From the NCBI GenBank assembly GCA_002968845.1, contig PVBG01000001.1, positions 186,001 to 250,000 on the forward strand: a stretch of 64,000 nt of DNA, in the 5' to 3' direction. This DNA is from Neorhizobium tomejilense (GTDB lineage Bacteria > Pseudomonadota > Alphaproteobacteria > Rhizobiales > Rhizobiaceae). Below the pieces are notes generated by a model. The model was not told the DNA's origin. It made no database searches and worked only from the letters and a program-made list of their open reading frames with translations. The first letter of the stretch is position 1, and each line of letters begins with the position of its first letter. A program made the translations under genes and the position numbers. This document shows positions 34,895-43,715 of this stretch, piece by piece.

Positions 34895-35875
34895 TCACTG
34901 CTGCGGGATATTGGCGACCTTGACGTAGCCGGCCCAGGCCGCGACCTCCTTCTTGAGGTACTCCTGACCTTCTTCCGGCGTCGAGACGAACACGTCGCCG
35001 CCCTGGTCGGTCACGAACTTCCTGACGTCTTCCTGGCCGAGGACCTGCCTGGTCCAGCCATTGATCTTGGTGACGATATCCTTCGGGGTCGCCGAGGGAA
35101 CCATCATCGCGAACCAGCCGACCTGGTCCACCGGATAACCGGCTTCGGTCATGGTCGGAACGTCGGGAGCGCCCGGAATGCGCTTCGCGGAGCTGACTGC
35201 CAACAGGCGGTAGCGGCCTTCGCGGAGCTGCGACAGGGAGAAGACCGGATCCTGGGCGGCAAAGGCCATGGCACCGCTCATGATGTCGTTCATGGAATCG
35301 GCACTGCTCTTATAGGCGACCTCGACCGTTTCGAGGCCGGCTTCCTGTTTGTAGATGGCTGCCAGCACCTTGCCCGACGTGTTGTTGACGGCATAGCTCG
35401 CGTTCGAGCCTTCCTTCTTCAGGTATTCGGTCAATTCCTTCATGGTCTTGATCGGGCTCGATACCGGAACAGCGATCATGTGCGGTTGCTTGTTGACGGT
35501 GGCCGCGACCTGCAGGTCCTTCACCACGTCGAACGGCGGCGTCTTGAACATGTGCATGTTGCCGGCAACGGCGCTGCCGGTGTGGAAGAAGATCGTGTAG
35601 CCGTCCGGCTTGGAGCGCGTGACGTACTGTCCGGCAATGTTGCCGCCGGCGCCGGGTTTGTTTTCGACGATGATGGTGGCGCCCGAGACCTTGGCGATCT
35701 TCTCGGCGAAAAAGCGGACGATAACGTCGGCGCCGCTGCCGGCCGGGAACGCGCAGATCATGCTGATGGTCTGATTTGGATAATCCGTCTGGGCCGCGGC
35801 CGGCGAAAGGCCGAGGGCGCTGCCCGCAACGGCGACCGATGCGGCAAGCATGAAACGACGAGTGACAGTCTGCAT
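34895..35875 (-). CDS. Bug/TctC-family substrate-binding protein with Tat-like signal
   Basis: 326-residue periplasmic receptor of the tripartite tricarboxylate (TTT) class. The export signal TRRFMLAASVAVAGSALG has a twin arginine and ends near PAAAQ; the mature part begins YPNQTISMICAFPAGSGADVIVRFFAEK, followed by VENKPGAGGNIAGQYVTRSKPDGYT, the hallmark of Bug proteins. ATG 35875 follows GGGAGGAATTTC. No TctA/TctB membrane genes are adjacent, which is common for orphan Bug receptors. It is divergent to a UbiD decarboxylase gene, so an aromatic or unsaturated carboxylate is a reasonable ligand guess. Confidence 0.88.
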   Translation of the reverse strand: MQTVTRRFMLAASVAVAGSALGLSPAAAQTDYPNQTISMICAFPAGSGADVIVRFFAEKIAKVSGATIIVENKPGAGGNIAGQYVTRSKPDGYTIFFHTGSAVAGNMHMFKTPPFDVVKDLQVAATVNKQPHMIAVPVSSPIKTMKELTEYLKKEGSNASYAVNNTSGKVLAAIYKQEAGLETVEVAYKSSADSMNDIMSGAMAFAAQDPVFSLSQLREGRYRLLAVSSAKRIPGAPDVPTMTEAGYPVDQVGWFAMMVPSATPKDIVTKINGWTRQVLGQEDVRKFVTDQGGDVFVSTPEEGQEYLKKEVAAWAGYVKVANIPQQ

Positions 35876-35945
35876 GAAATTCCTCCCATGGATGACCAGG
35901 TCTCGCAGTCGACGCCGGTCGGCCACACCTCCCCGATGCGACCTG

Positions 35946-35980
35946 ATACAACATTGTATAATTATATTTGATTTAATCAA
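35946..35980. promoter_or_regulatory. Two palindromes in the tctC/ubiD divergent promoter
   Basis: ATACAA-CA-TTGTAT at 35946-35959 and the perfect 13-mer TTGATTTAATCAA at 35968-35980 sit in an AT-rich stretch midway between the two start codons. Their symmetry and place suggest binding sites for a regulator, GntR-like for the first, but no regulator gene adjoins. Confidence 0.5.
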
Positions 35981-36032
35981 CTGATCTGACTAGAAAACGT
36001 CCTACGCAGAACGCGTTTTCGGGAGAGGAAGA

Positions 36033-37574
36033 ATGACCGCCAATACGACAACTCAATCCGCCGCCGCGCTTGATCTCGACCGTTTCCGGTTGAAGAATTT
36101 CGTCGAGAGCCTGAGCGCCGACGAGCTCGAGATCCGCGAGGAGAAGGTCGATCTGGCCGATGTCGCGGCGATCCTTCAGAACAACCCGAAGGCCGTCTGG
36201 TTCAAAAATGCAGGTCCCGAAGGCCAGCAGTTGATCGGCAACGTGGTCGGCAGCCGTTCGCGTCTCGCAAAGGCTTTCGGCGTGCCCGCCGGCGACGTGG
36301 CGCTCGAGATGCGCCGCCGCCTGTCGCTAAAGCCGGAACTGGTGAAGCTTTCCGGTGACGAGGCGCCCGTGCAGCAGGTCGTGCTGTCCGGCACGGACGC
36401 GGACCTCCTCAAGCTGCCGGTCCACGTGCAGCACGCGCTCGATGGCGCGCCCTACATTTCCGCTACGATCGACTATACGATCGACCCGAAGGACGGCCGC
36501 TACAATTGCGGCATGCGCCGGCTGATGTTGCGCGGCCCGCAGGAAGCCGGTGTCGACCTGATTGCGCCGAGCGACCTGCGCGTCATGTACATGGCCGCTT
36601 CCGAGCGGGGCGAGCGGCTGAACGTTGCCTATGTGGTCGGCTGCCACCCGATCGACATGGTGTCGGCCACCATGAAGGAGCCGGTCGACGAACTGGAACT
36701 GATCTCCTCCCTTCGTGGCGCACCGCTGCCGGTGGTCAAATGCGTCACCAACGACATCATGGTCCCGGCCGACGCGGAAATGGTCATCGAGGGCTATTTC
36801 GACGAGCGCGGTTACGTGGAGAAGGAGGGCCCCTACGGCGAATATCTCGGCTATTACGGCGTCGTGAAGACCAATCCGGTCTTCCATGTCACGGCCATCA
36901 CCCACCGCAGGGACGCGCTGTTCCAGACCGCGACCATCAGCGGCAATCGCATGGATTTCACCGATACCTCCAACCTCGAAGCGCTGCGTATGGAGATGAA
37001 CGTCTGGAAGACGCTCCGCGACGTGGTGCGCCAGCCGGTCGCCGTCTATGCGCCGGTCGCGGCCGGCGGCTCGATGAGCATGCGCTTCTCCATCCGCCAG
37101 ACCTATCCGGGCGAGGCCCGTTCGGCACTCTATGCGGTTCTCGGCGCCGTCGGCGTCAAGAACGTCTTCGTCGTCGATCCGGATATCGACATCTTCGACG
37201 ACAGCCAGATGGAATGGGCATTTGGTACCCGCTTCCAGGCCGACCGGGATCTGGTGATCGCCACCGGCGTCCGGCTGTCGCCGCTCGATCCGTCGCTTCA
37301 CGGCTCCCGCTCCGGCGCCAAGGCCGGCTATGACCTGACCTGGCCGATGCAGCATGCCCAGAGCTGGGAGCTCGTCACGCCGCGGGCTCCGTCCTATCCC
37401 GGCAATCGTTTCCCGTCGCTCGAAGCGGCTTTGAAGGATGGCGCCAAACATTTCGAGGAGTTGATGGCCGCCGTCGGCAGCCGCGATGGCCGCGAGGTCG
37501 TCCGCGAACTCGACACCTTCCGCTCCAAGGGGCTGGAGCGCGACGAGCGCGGCCGTTACTATCTTCCCCGATAG
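36033..37574 (+). CDS. UbiD-family prenyl-FMN decarboxylase
   Basis: 513-residue enzyme of the UbiD superfamily, which uses prenylated FMN to (de)carboxylate aromatic or alpha,beta-unsaturated acids. The family pattern is present: LPVHVQHALDGAPYISATIDYTIDP, YNCGMRRLMLRG, the conserved catalytic Glu in EKEGPYGEYLGYYG, then VFHVTAITHRRDALFQTATISG. A separate UbiX flavin prenyltransferase is not in the window and must come from elsewhere. AGAGGAAGA precedes the ATG. The pairing with an orphan aromatic-acid-type receptor suggests a catabolic role rather than ubiquinone synthesis. A good terminator follows. Confidence 0.87.
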   Translation: MTANTTTQSAAALDLDRFRLKNFVESLSADELEIREEKVDLADVAAILQNNPKAVWFKNAGPEGQQLIGNVVGSRSRLAKAFGVPAGDVALEMRRRLSLKPELVKLSGDEAPVQQVVLSGTDADLLKLPVHVQHALDGAPYISATIDYTIDPKDGRYNCGMRRLMLRGPQEAGVDLIAPSDLRVMYMAASERGERLNVAYVVGCHPIDMVSATMKEPVDELELISSLRGAPLPVVKCVTNDIMVPADAEMVIEGYFDERGYVEKEGPYGEYLGYYGVVKTNPVFHVTAITHRRDALFQTATISGNRMDFTDTSNLEALRMEMNVWKTLRDVVRQPVAVYAPVAAGGSMSMRFSIRQTYPGEARSALYAVLGAVGVKNVFVVDPDIDIFDDSQMEWAFGTRFQADRDLVIATGVRLSPLDPSLHGSRSGAKAGYDLTWPMQHAQSWELVTPRAPSYPGNRFPSLEAALKDGAKHFEELMAAVGSRDGREVVRELDTFRSKGLERDERGRYYLPR

Positions 37575-37612
37575 GATGATCCATTTCGGGACATTGTGCC
37601 TTACCGAAGCAG

Positions 37613-37641
37613 CCTTCCGGATGTAAATCCGGGAGGTTTTT
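37613..37641 (+). terminator. Rho-independent terminator after ubiD-like gene
   Basis: 10-bp stem CCTTCCGGAT / ATCCGGGAGG with one wobble pair, a four-base GTAA loop and five T residues, 39 bases after the stop codon. This is one of the clearest terminators in the window. Confidence 0.85.
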
Positions 37642-37791
37642 CATTTTAAGTCGAGAAAGCCCTCTTACATCGTGCCGAACGGGCGAGGACCCCGTCAAAC
37701 ACCATTCATTTCTTGGGGGCGCCCCGTTATGCTTTCTCTAATGGATGGATTTCTATGGTAGTCCTACTACCCGCCCTCCTCTGGAGCAGAG

Positions 37792-39975
37792 ATGTCTTAC
37801 GCCGACAGCATCGATATTGCGGAGCGCAGACGGCTCGACGCTCTGGCGAACTACCGCATTGCGGGCTCCGGGCCTGAAAACCGCTTCGACCGAATCTGCC
37901 GTTTTGCCTCCGAGCTTTTTTCCACGCGCATGGCTTTCGTGACGCTGATCGAAGAGGATCGGCAATGGTTCAAGGCCTGTTCGGGTCTCGATATCCAGGA
38001 GACCGACCGATCCGAATCCTTTTGTGATCACACGATCCGCACGGACGATGTTCTGGTGGTGTCCGACGCCCGGCTCGATGCGCGGTTCTCCGGCCTGCCG
38101 ATCGTCACCGGCGAACCATTCATCCGGTTTTATGCCGGTGCGCCGCTGATCTCGCCGGACGGTTTCCGGCTCGGAGCGCTGTGCATCGCCGATACGCAGG
38201 TGCGAGAAAGTTTCTCCGAGCGGGAAAGGCGAACGCTCGCCGGCCTTGCCGCCATGGTCATGGAGCACATGGAATTGCGTCGGGAGGGCATACCGCAGGC
38301 GACGGCTGCCAACTTTGCGGATGCCACCGATCTCTCGCTGATTACCGTCGATCCCACCGGCCGCGTCGAGTTCGTCAACCAGGCGGCGCTCGATATGTTC
38401 GGTTTCAGCCGGGAGGAGATGGTCGGCGGCTCGCTCGACCTTATCGTGCCCGAACGGTTCCGAGCCGCTCACAATGCCGGTCTCGCGCGCGTGGCCGCGG
38501 GCGGCAGTTCCATGCTCAAGGGCAAGACCGTCGAGATTTCGGCATGCCGCAAGGACGGCTCGGAGTTCCCGGTCGAGATGGCGCTTTCGATCTGGCACGA
38601 TCAGCGCGGCGTCGGCGTGGGCGCCATCATCAAGGACATATCCGAACGCCGCGACCGCGACGTCCGGCTCCTGAGGCTGGCAAGCCAGGATACGCTCACC
38701 GGCTTGTGCAACCGGCCTCGTTTCGAAGACCTTTTGCGCGAGGAATTGGCGCGCAACCGGCCGCTCGCCGTGCTGCTGTTCGACCTTGATGGGTTCAAGG
38801 ACGTCAACGATCGCCTGGGGCACGGCATCGGCGATTCCCTGCTGCAGGCGATCGGTGTCAGATTGCCGGCCGTCCTCGACCGTAACGTCACGGTCTCCCG
38901 GTTTGGCGGCGACGAGTTTGCCATTCTCATTCCCGGAACCGGGGATCCTCTCGTCGCCCAGAAAACCGCAAATGCGGTCATTGAGGCTTTCAAGATACCG
39001 TTCGAGGTTGCCGGGCACACGTTCCGCGTCGGGGCGAGCGTCGGCTTTTCGCTTGCGCCGAACCATGGTTCCGATTCCGAGGAGCTCATCGCCAGTGCCG
39101 ACTTCGCGCTCTACCGGGCCAAGCAGGCCGGCGGCCGGGTCGTGCGCATGTTCGAACAGTCGATGCGCAACGAAACCCTGGCGAAGCGAATGCTGCGGGA
39201 CGAATTGCTGCGGGCGCTGAACAAGAACGAGTTGGTGCTGCACTACCAGCCGCAGGTGACGCTCGACACCGGGGAGGTATTCGGCGTCGAGGCGCTCATC
39301 CGCTGGCAGCATCCGGAGCGCGGGCTCCTGTCGCCGGCGGCCTTTCTCCCGGCTCTGGAGCAGAGTTCGATCGCACTCGACGTGGGCTTCTGGGTGCTGG
39401 ACGAAGCGGGCCGCCAGATGGCCGCCTGGGATGCGGCGGGGTATCCACCGATCAAGATGGGCATCAATCTGTTTCCAGCGCAGGTCCGGGCCGGCGATCT
39501 GGCGCGCAGCGTCGTGGACCTGATCGCACGCTACGCGCTCGATCCGCGTTTCCTCGAGATCGAGATCACCGAAACGGTCACGCTCAACGACGACGACCAG
39601 TCGCTCGAATCGATCCAGGCATTGCGTGAACTCGGCGTCGGCATCGCCTTCGACGATTTCGGTACGGGCTATGCCTCGCTCGGTTCGCTGCAGCGCTATC
39701 CGCTGACGACGCTCAAGATCGACATGGGGTTCGTGCGCGATCTCCTGACCAAGCCGCGCGATGCCGCCATTACCCGGGCGCTGATCGCGCTCAGCAGGGA
39801 ACTGGGGTTGAAGACGATTGCCGAAGGCATCGAGACCGAGGAGCAGGAGGCGGCGCTTCGCCTGATGGGCTGCGAGGCGGGGCAGGGCTATCGTTACGGC
39901 AAGGCGATGCCGGCCGACGAGGTCGCCCGGCTTTTCGTCCAACCGGTGGAAAGGCAGCGGATCCGGATCAAGTAA
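37792..39975 (+). CDS. GAF-PAS-GGDEF-EAL cyclic-di-GMP signalling protein
   Basis: 727-residue cytoplasmic protein without membrane segments. Domains in order: GAF (about 22-165), PAS (about 178-293), GGDEF (about 305-465) and EAL (about 475-720). The cyclase signature is intact (RFGGDEFAIL, 372-376), as is the phosphodiesterase one: EAL at 500-502, DDFGTGYASL and EGIETEEQ. It may therefore both make and degrade c-di-GMP, with GAF and PAS inputs deciding. CSGLDIQETDRSESFCDHTIRT in the GAF domain is typical of this subgroup. It stands alone between terminator-bounded genes; GGAG precedes the ATG. Confidence 0.9.
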   Translation: MSYADSIDIAERRRLDALANYRIAGSGPENRFDRICRFASELFSTRMAFVTLIEEDRQWFKACSGLDIQETDRSESFCDHTIRTDDVLVVSDARLDARFSGLPIVTGEPFIRFYAGAPLISPDGFRLGALCIADTQVRESFSERERRTLAGLAAMVMEHMELRREGIPQATAANFADATDLSLITVDPTGRVEFVNQAALDMFGFSREEMVGGSLDLIVPERFRAAHNAGLARVAAGGSSMLKGKTVEISACRKDGSEFPVEMALSIWHDQRGVGVGAIIKDISERRDRDVRLLRLASQDTLTGLCNRPRFEDLLREELARNRPLAVLLFDLDGFKDVNDRLGHGIGDSLLQAIGVRLPAVLDRNVTVSRFGGDEFAILIPGTGDPLVAQKTANAVIEAFKIPFEVAGHTFRVGASVGFSLAPNHGSDSEELIASADFALYRAKQAGGRVVRMFEQSMRNETLAKRMLRDELLRALNKNELVLHYQPQVTLDTGEVFGVEALIRWQHPERGLLSPAAFLPALEQSSIALDVGFWVLDEAGRQMAAWDAAGYPPIKMGINLFPAQVRAGDLARSVVDLIARYALDPRFLEIEITETVTLNDDDQSLESIQALRELGVGIAFDDFGTGYASLGSLQRYPLTTLKIDMGFVRDLLTKPRDAAITRALIALSRELGLKTIAEGIETEEQEAALRLMGCEAGQGYRYGKAMPADEVARLFVQPVERQRIRIK

Positions 39976-40122
39976 TCCGCCTTGATCCCGCACAGGGCGG
40001 TGCCGGAACCGCGAGCAAAATCGGGGCGTTAGATGTCTTTTAGCGTATTGCGATAATCCCGTGGGAGATTTCCTGACCCCTCCTGATTTCAATTGTCAAT
40101 ATTAGCGGAAGCCCTATAACCT

Positions 40123-43107
40123 GTGATGCATTGGCATCAGGGACGGCGCATGTTCAGACTGACGGAGCTTTCCGAAATCGATCTGAATCAGTTGTTTAAT
40201 CTCTCACCCAATCCCTATGTCATACTCGACCGGGAATTGCGGCTTGTCGGAATGAACGACGCTTATCTGGCGGTGACGGGGCGCAGCCGTGAAGAGCTTG
40301 TCGACCGTACCATGTTCGATGCGTTTCCAAGCGAACCGGATTCTGTCCCGGGCCGGCTGCTGCGCCAGTCCTTCGCCAAGGTCCTCTCCACCGCCGAGGT
40401 GGATCACCTGCCGCTCATCCCCTATCCGATCCCAGGTCCCGATGGAGAGCTCGAGGATCGTTACTGGAGCGCAACCCATACGCCGATCAAGGACGAGGCG
40501 GGGCGGCTGATCTTCATCCTGCAGCATACGGTGGACGTGACCGAACTTCACCTGCTGCGCAGCCGATCCGCGGGAGACGGCGTCCTCAAGGTCCATACGG
40601 ATCTGATGCGCCGGGCCGATGCGGTCCAGGGGCAGAATGCCGCGCTCGGCGAGGAGCGGGAATATCTGCGCATGCTGTTCGAACAGGCGCCCGGCTTCAT
40701 TGCCGTGCTGCGTGGCCCGGAGCATATTTTCTCGATCGTCAACAGGTCGTACCGGACGATTGTCGGCCGCGAGGACCTGATCGGCAAGACTGTGCGCGAG
40801 GCTTTGCCGGATGTCGCCAGCCAGGGTGTCTACGAGCTGCTCGACGAGGTTTACCGGACCGGTACGCCCTATAGCGCCTATGGCGCGCGCGTCGTTTTCC
40901 AGTCCTCCGAAAACGCTGAGCCGGAAGAACGCTTTCTCGATTTCGTCTATCAGCCGATCCGCGATCACGACGGGATGGTCGATGGCATTTTCGTGCAGGG
41001 CCAGGACGTCACGGAGCTTCGCCGTGCACAGGAGGCGGCCCGCGAAAACGAGGACCGTTTCAGGACGCTTGCCCAGTCCTTGCCGACACATGTGTGGACG
41101 GCGACGCCGGATGGCCGGATGCAATGGTGCAACGACCAGATCTTCACCTATAGCGGCCTGGAGTCCTTCTATTTCGACAGGGAGCGGCGCTCCGAGATGC
41201 TCCATCCGGACGATTCGCCCCGGATTGCCGCCGCTTGGGGCGAGGCCTTGCGCACCGGAAGCCGGCTGGAGACGGAAATACGTCTTCGCCGCCACGACGG
41301 CGTCTATCGCTGGTTCATCAGCCGCGCGGTGCCGATCAAGAATGCCGAGGGCGAGATCACCCTCTGGGTTGCCACCAATACCGATATCGATGAGCAGAAG
41401 AAGACAGAATCGGAGCTTTCCAGCCTCGCCGAAACCCTCGGCCACCGCGTCGAGGAAAGAACGATCGAGCTCGAGCGGACGCAGGAAGTGCTTCGCCAGA
41501 GCCAGAAGATGGAGGCGATCGGCAATCTCGCAGGGGGCATCGCCCACGATTTCAACAATCTCCTGCAGGTGATCACCGGCAATCTCCAGCTTCTCGGCCG
41601 GGAATTCGCGGGCAACGAAGTGGCCGAAAGGCGGTTGAACAGCGCGCTTGCAGGGGCTTCGCGCGGCGCCCGGCTTGCCTCGCAGCTTCTCGCCTTCGGC
41701 CGCCGCCAGCCGCTTTCGCCGAAGGTGATCAATCTGAGCCGCCTGATCCGCGAGATGGATCATCTCCTGAGGCGCAGCCTCGGCGAGGCGATCGAGATCG
41801 ACACGATCGTCGGCGGCGGGCTTTGGAATACGCTTGTTGATCCGAGCAATGTCGAGAATGCGCTCCTCAACCTCGCGATCAATGCACGCGATGCGATGAA
41901 CGGGCAGGGCAAGCTGACGATCGAACTCGGTAACGCCTATCTCGACGACGAATATGCGCGCCACACGTTCGACATCGAGTCGGGCCAATACGTGATGCTC
42001 GCGGTCACCGATACCGGTACGGGCATGACGGCCGACATTCTGAGCAAGGTCTTCGACCCCTTCTTCACCACCAAGCCGGAGGGCAAGGGCACAGGGCTCG
42101 GCCTGTCGATGGTCTACGGCTTCGTCAAGCAGTCTGGCGGCCATATCCGGATCTACAGCGAGCCGGGAAACGGCACCACGGTGCGGATATATCTTCCGCG
42201 ATCGATGGAGGACGAGGATGTGGTCGCCGAAAATACCGGTGGCGCTGCCCTCGGCGGAAACGAGACGATCCTGGTCGTCGAGGACGACGAAGCGGTGCGG
42301 GAAATCACCGTCAGCCTGCTTGCGGAACTGGGGTACCGGGTCCTGCGGGCCAAGGATGCCGACAGCGGGCTTGCGATCATCGAAAGCGGCGTGCCGATCG
42401 TCTGCCTGTTCACGGACGTGGTGATGCCGGGGCGGCTGAAGAGCAGCGATCTCGCCAAAAGGGCCAAGGAGCGGCTGCCGCATCTCGGCGTGCTGTTCAC
42501 CTCGGGCTACACCGAAAATTCGATCGTCCATGGTGGGCGGCTCGACCCGGGCGTCAATCTCCTGAGCAAGCCCTATACGCGGGAGGCGCTCGCCCGAAAA
42601 ATCCGCCAGGTGATCGATCAGAGCCGGCAGGCTCCACAGCCGCGCTTGCCGGAAAGTCCTTCCGAGGCAAGTTTGGCCGATGCAAGTTTGGCCGAGGCAG
42701 CTTCGGCCAAGCCTGCCGTCGAACAACCATCGGCGCCGGATCTGCCGATCTCCGTTCTGCTGGTGGAGGACGAGGCGCTGATCCGCATCTCGACCGCCGA
42801 TTTCCTGCAGGATGCGGGCATGACCGTGATCGAGGCCGGATCGGCTGCCGAAGCGCTTGCCGCGGCGGGCAGCGATCCGATCGACATCCTCGTCACCGAC
42901 GTCCATCTGCCTGAAATGAGCGGCTTGCAGCTCGCCTTGAAATTGCGAGAAACGGTTGCCGACCTGCCGGTGATTTTCGCGACCGGCGACCGCAACGTGC
43001 CGGGATCGGAGACGCTCGGCAATACCGCGCTGATTACCAAGCCCTATGACTACGAGCTGCTGACGACCCGCATCCGGGCAATGGTGACGCTGCGCTCGGG
43101 CGGGTGA
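40123..43107 (+). CDS. Hybrid sensor histidine kinase: three PAS, kinase core, two receivers
   Basis: 994-residue soluble protein. Three PAS domains (about 20-140, 185-300, 312-435) precede a short coiled coil and the kinase core, with phospho-acceptor His475 in GGIAHDFNNLLQVITGNLQLL and ATPase boxes NLAINARDAM, DTGTGM and GKGTGLGLSMVYGFVKQSGG. Two receivers follow: Asp765 in CLFTDVVMPG and Asp926 in ILVTDVHLPEMSG. The Ala/Ser-rich linker between them contains a threefold 15-base tandem repeat. There is no output domain, so phosphate probably passes to a separate partner. ATG 40123 and 40150 are both possible starts; neither has a strong ribosome site. Confidence 0.9.
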   Translation: MMHWHQGRRMFRLTELSEIDLNQLFNLSPNPYVILDRELRLVGMNDAYLAVTGRSREELVDRTMFDAFPSEPDSVPGRLLRQSFAKVLSTAEVDHLPLIPYPIPGPDGELEDRYWSATHTPIKDEAGRLIFILQHTVDVTELHLLRSRSAGDGVLKVHTDLMRRADAVQGQNAALGEEREYLRMLFEQAPGFIAVLRGPEHIFSIVNRSYRTIVGREDLIGKTVREALPDVASQGVYELLDEVYRTGTPYSAYGARVVFQSSENAEPEERFLDFVYQPIRDHDGMVDGIFVQGQDVTELRRAQEAARENEDRFRTLAQSLPTHVWTATPDGRMQWCNDQIFTYSGLESFYFDRERRSEMLHPDDSPRIAAAWGEALRTGSRLETEIRLRRHDGVYRWFISRAVPIKNAEGEITLWVATNTDIDEQKKTESELSSLAETLGHRVEERTIELERTQEVLRQSQKMEAIGNLAGGIAHDFNNLLQVITGNLQLLGREFAGNEVAERRLNSALAGASRGARLASQLLAFGRRQPLSPKVINLSRLIREMDHLLRRSLGEAIEIDTIVGGGLWNTLVDPSNVENALLNLAINARDAMNGQGKLTIELGNAYLDDEYARHTFDIESGQYVMLAVTDTGTGMTADILSKVFDPFFTTKPEGKGTGLGLSMVYGFVKQSGGHIRIYSEPGNGTTVRIYLPRSMEDEDVVAENTGGAALGGNETILVVEDDEAVREITVSLLAELGYRVLRAKDADSGLAIIESGVPIVCLFTDVVMPGRLKSSDLAKRAKERLPHLGVLFTSGYTENSIVHGGRLDPGVNLLSKPYTREALARKIRQVIDQSRQAPQPRLPESPSEASLADASLAEAASAKPAVEQPSAPDLPISVLLVEDEALIRISTADFLQDAGMTVIEAGSAAEALAAAGSDPIDILVTDVHLPEMSGLQLALKLRETVADLPVIFATGDRNVPGSETLGNTALITKPYDYELLTTRIRAMVTLRSGG
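42667..42711 (+). repeat. 15-bp tandem repeat in the inter-receiver linker
   Basis: Three in-frame copies of a 15-base unit: GCAAGTTTGGCCGAT, GCAAGTTTGGCCGAG and the diverged GCAGCTTCGGCCAAG. They encode the ASLAD/ASLAE/AASAK part of the flexible linker between the two receivers of the hybrid kinase. Slippage here could change linker length in steps of five residues without breaking the frame. Confidence 0.75.
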
Positions 43108-43133
43108 TCCGTATTATCTCCGACGCCTTGCCG

Positions 43134-43619
43134 CTATTCATCTTTCAAGCCTGCGGCCACTTCGGTCTTGCGCAGCAGCCAGAGGACGATGATGCCGGCG
43201 CCGGTCGCTGTCACCGCGACGATCCACATGCCGAGGCCGACGCATAGGCCGATCGCGCCAGACAGCCACATGCTGGCGCCGGTGGTGAGGCCCTTCACAT
43301 CGCCGCGCATCTGGAAGACGACGCCGGCGGCGAGAAAAGCGATGCCGGCGGTAACGGCTTCGATGAGACGGATCGGGTCGATCTGGACCGTATCGGGGCG
43401 GTTTCCGAATTCATGCATGATCTGCAGACCGGCGAGGGTGAACACGGCGGATGCGAGGCCAATCAGCATGTTGGTGCGCAGGCCGGCGGAATTGTTGCGG
43501 AACTCGCGTTCCAGGCCGATCAAGCCGCAGAGGAGTGTTGCGCCGACCAGCCTCACCAGAAGCACTTCGATCGCAACGGGTGCCTCGTGGGAAAACTCTT
43601 CCGCGAGAACGTTGAGCAT
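43134..43619 (-). CDS. mgtC: MgtC/SapB-family membrane protein
   Basis: 161-residue inner-membrane protein with four to five helices. The family motif LLCGLIGLEREFRNNSAGLRTNMLIGLASAVFTLAG spans residues 29-65, followed by GIAFLAAGVVFQMRGDVKGLTTGASMWLSGAIGL. The long cytoplasmic C-terminal domain of virulence-type MgtC is missing, as in many environmental homologues. Members influence survival at low magnesium and the membrane ATP synthase. It lies 96 bases after the sugar isomerase gene on the same strand, but a link is not obvious. Confidence 0.85.
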   Translation of the reverse strand: MLNVLAEEFSHEAPVAIEVLLVRLVGATLLCGLIGLEREFRNNSAGLRTNMLIGLASAVFTLAGLQIMHEFGNRPDTVQIDPIRLIEAVTAGIAFLAAGVVFQMRGDVKGLTTGASMWLSGAIGLCVGLGMWIVAVTATGAGIIVLWLLRKTEVAAGLKDE

Positions 43620-43715
43620 GGTTCACCATATCCCGATGTTACAACTATGTGACACGGGAAACTGATGCAGGCATGGATGGTTCCGTCACCGCTGGGTGAC
43701 GTTGAGTGGCATGCT

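Noticed and set aside
35968..35980. TTGATTTAATCAA read as an Fnr/FixK anaerobox
   Set aside because: The half-sites TTGAT and ATCAA are separated by three bases, whereas Fnr and FixK boxes need four.
37792..39975. Degenerate (enzymatically dead) GGDEF or EAL domain
   Set aside because: GGDEF at 372-376, EAL at 500-502 and the DDFGTGYASL loop are all intact, so there is no sequence reason to call either domain inactive.
40204..42906. 900-codon minus-strand open frame, and a similar 779-codon one at 37753-40092
   Set aside because: Both lie wholly opposite large signalling genes with intact catalytic motifs. High GC at third positions creates such stop-free antisense frames throughout the window.
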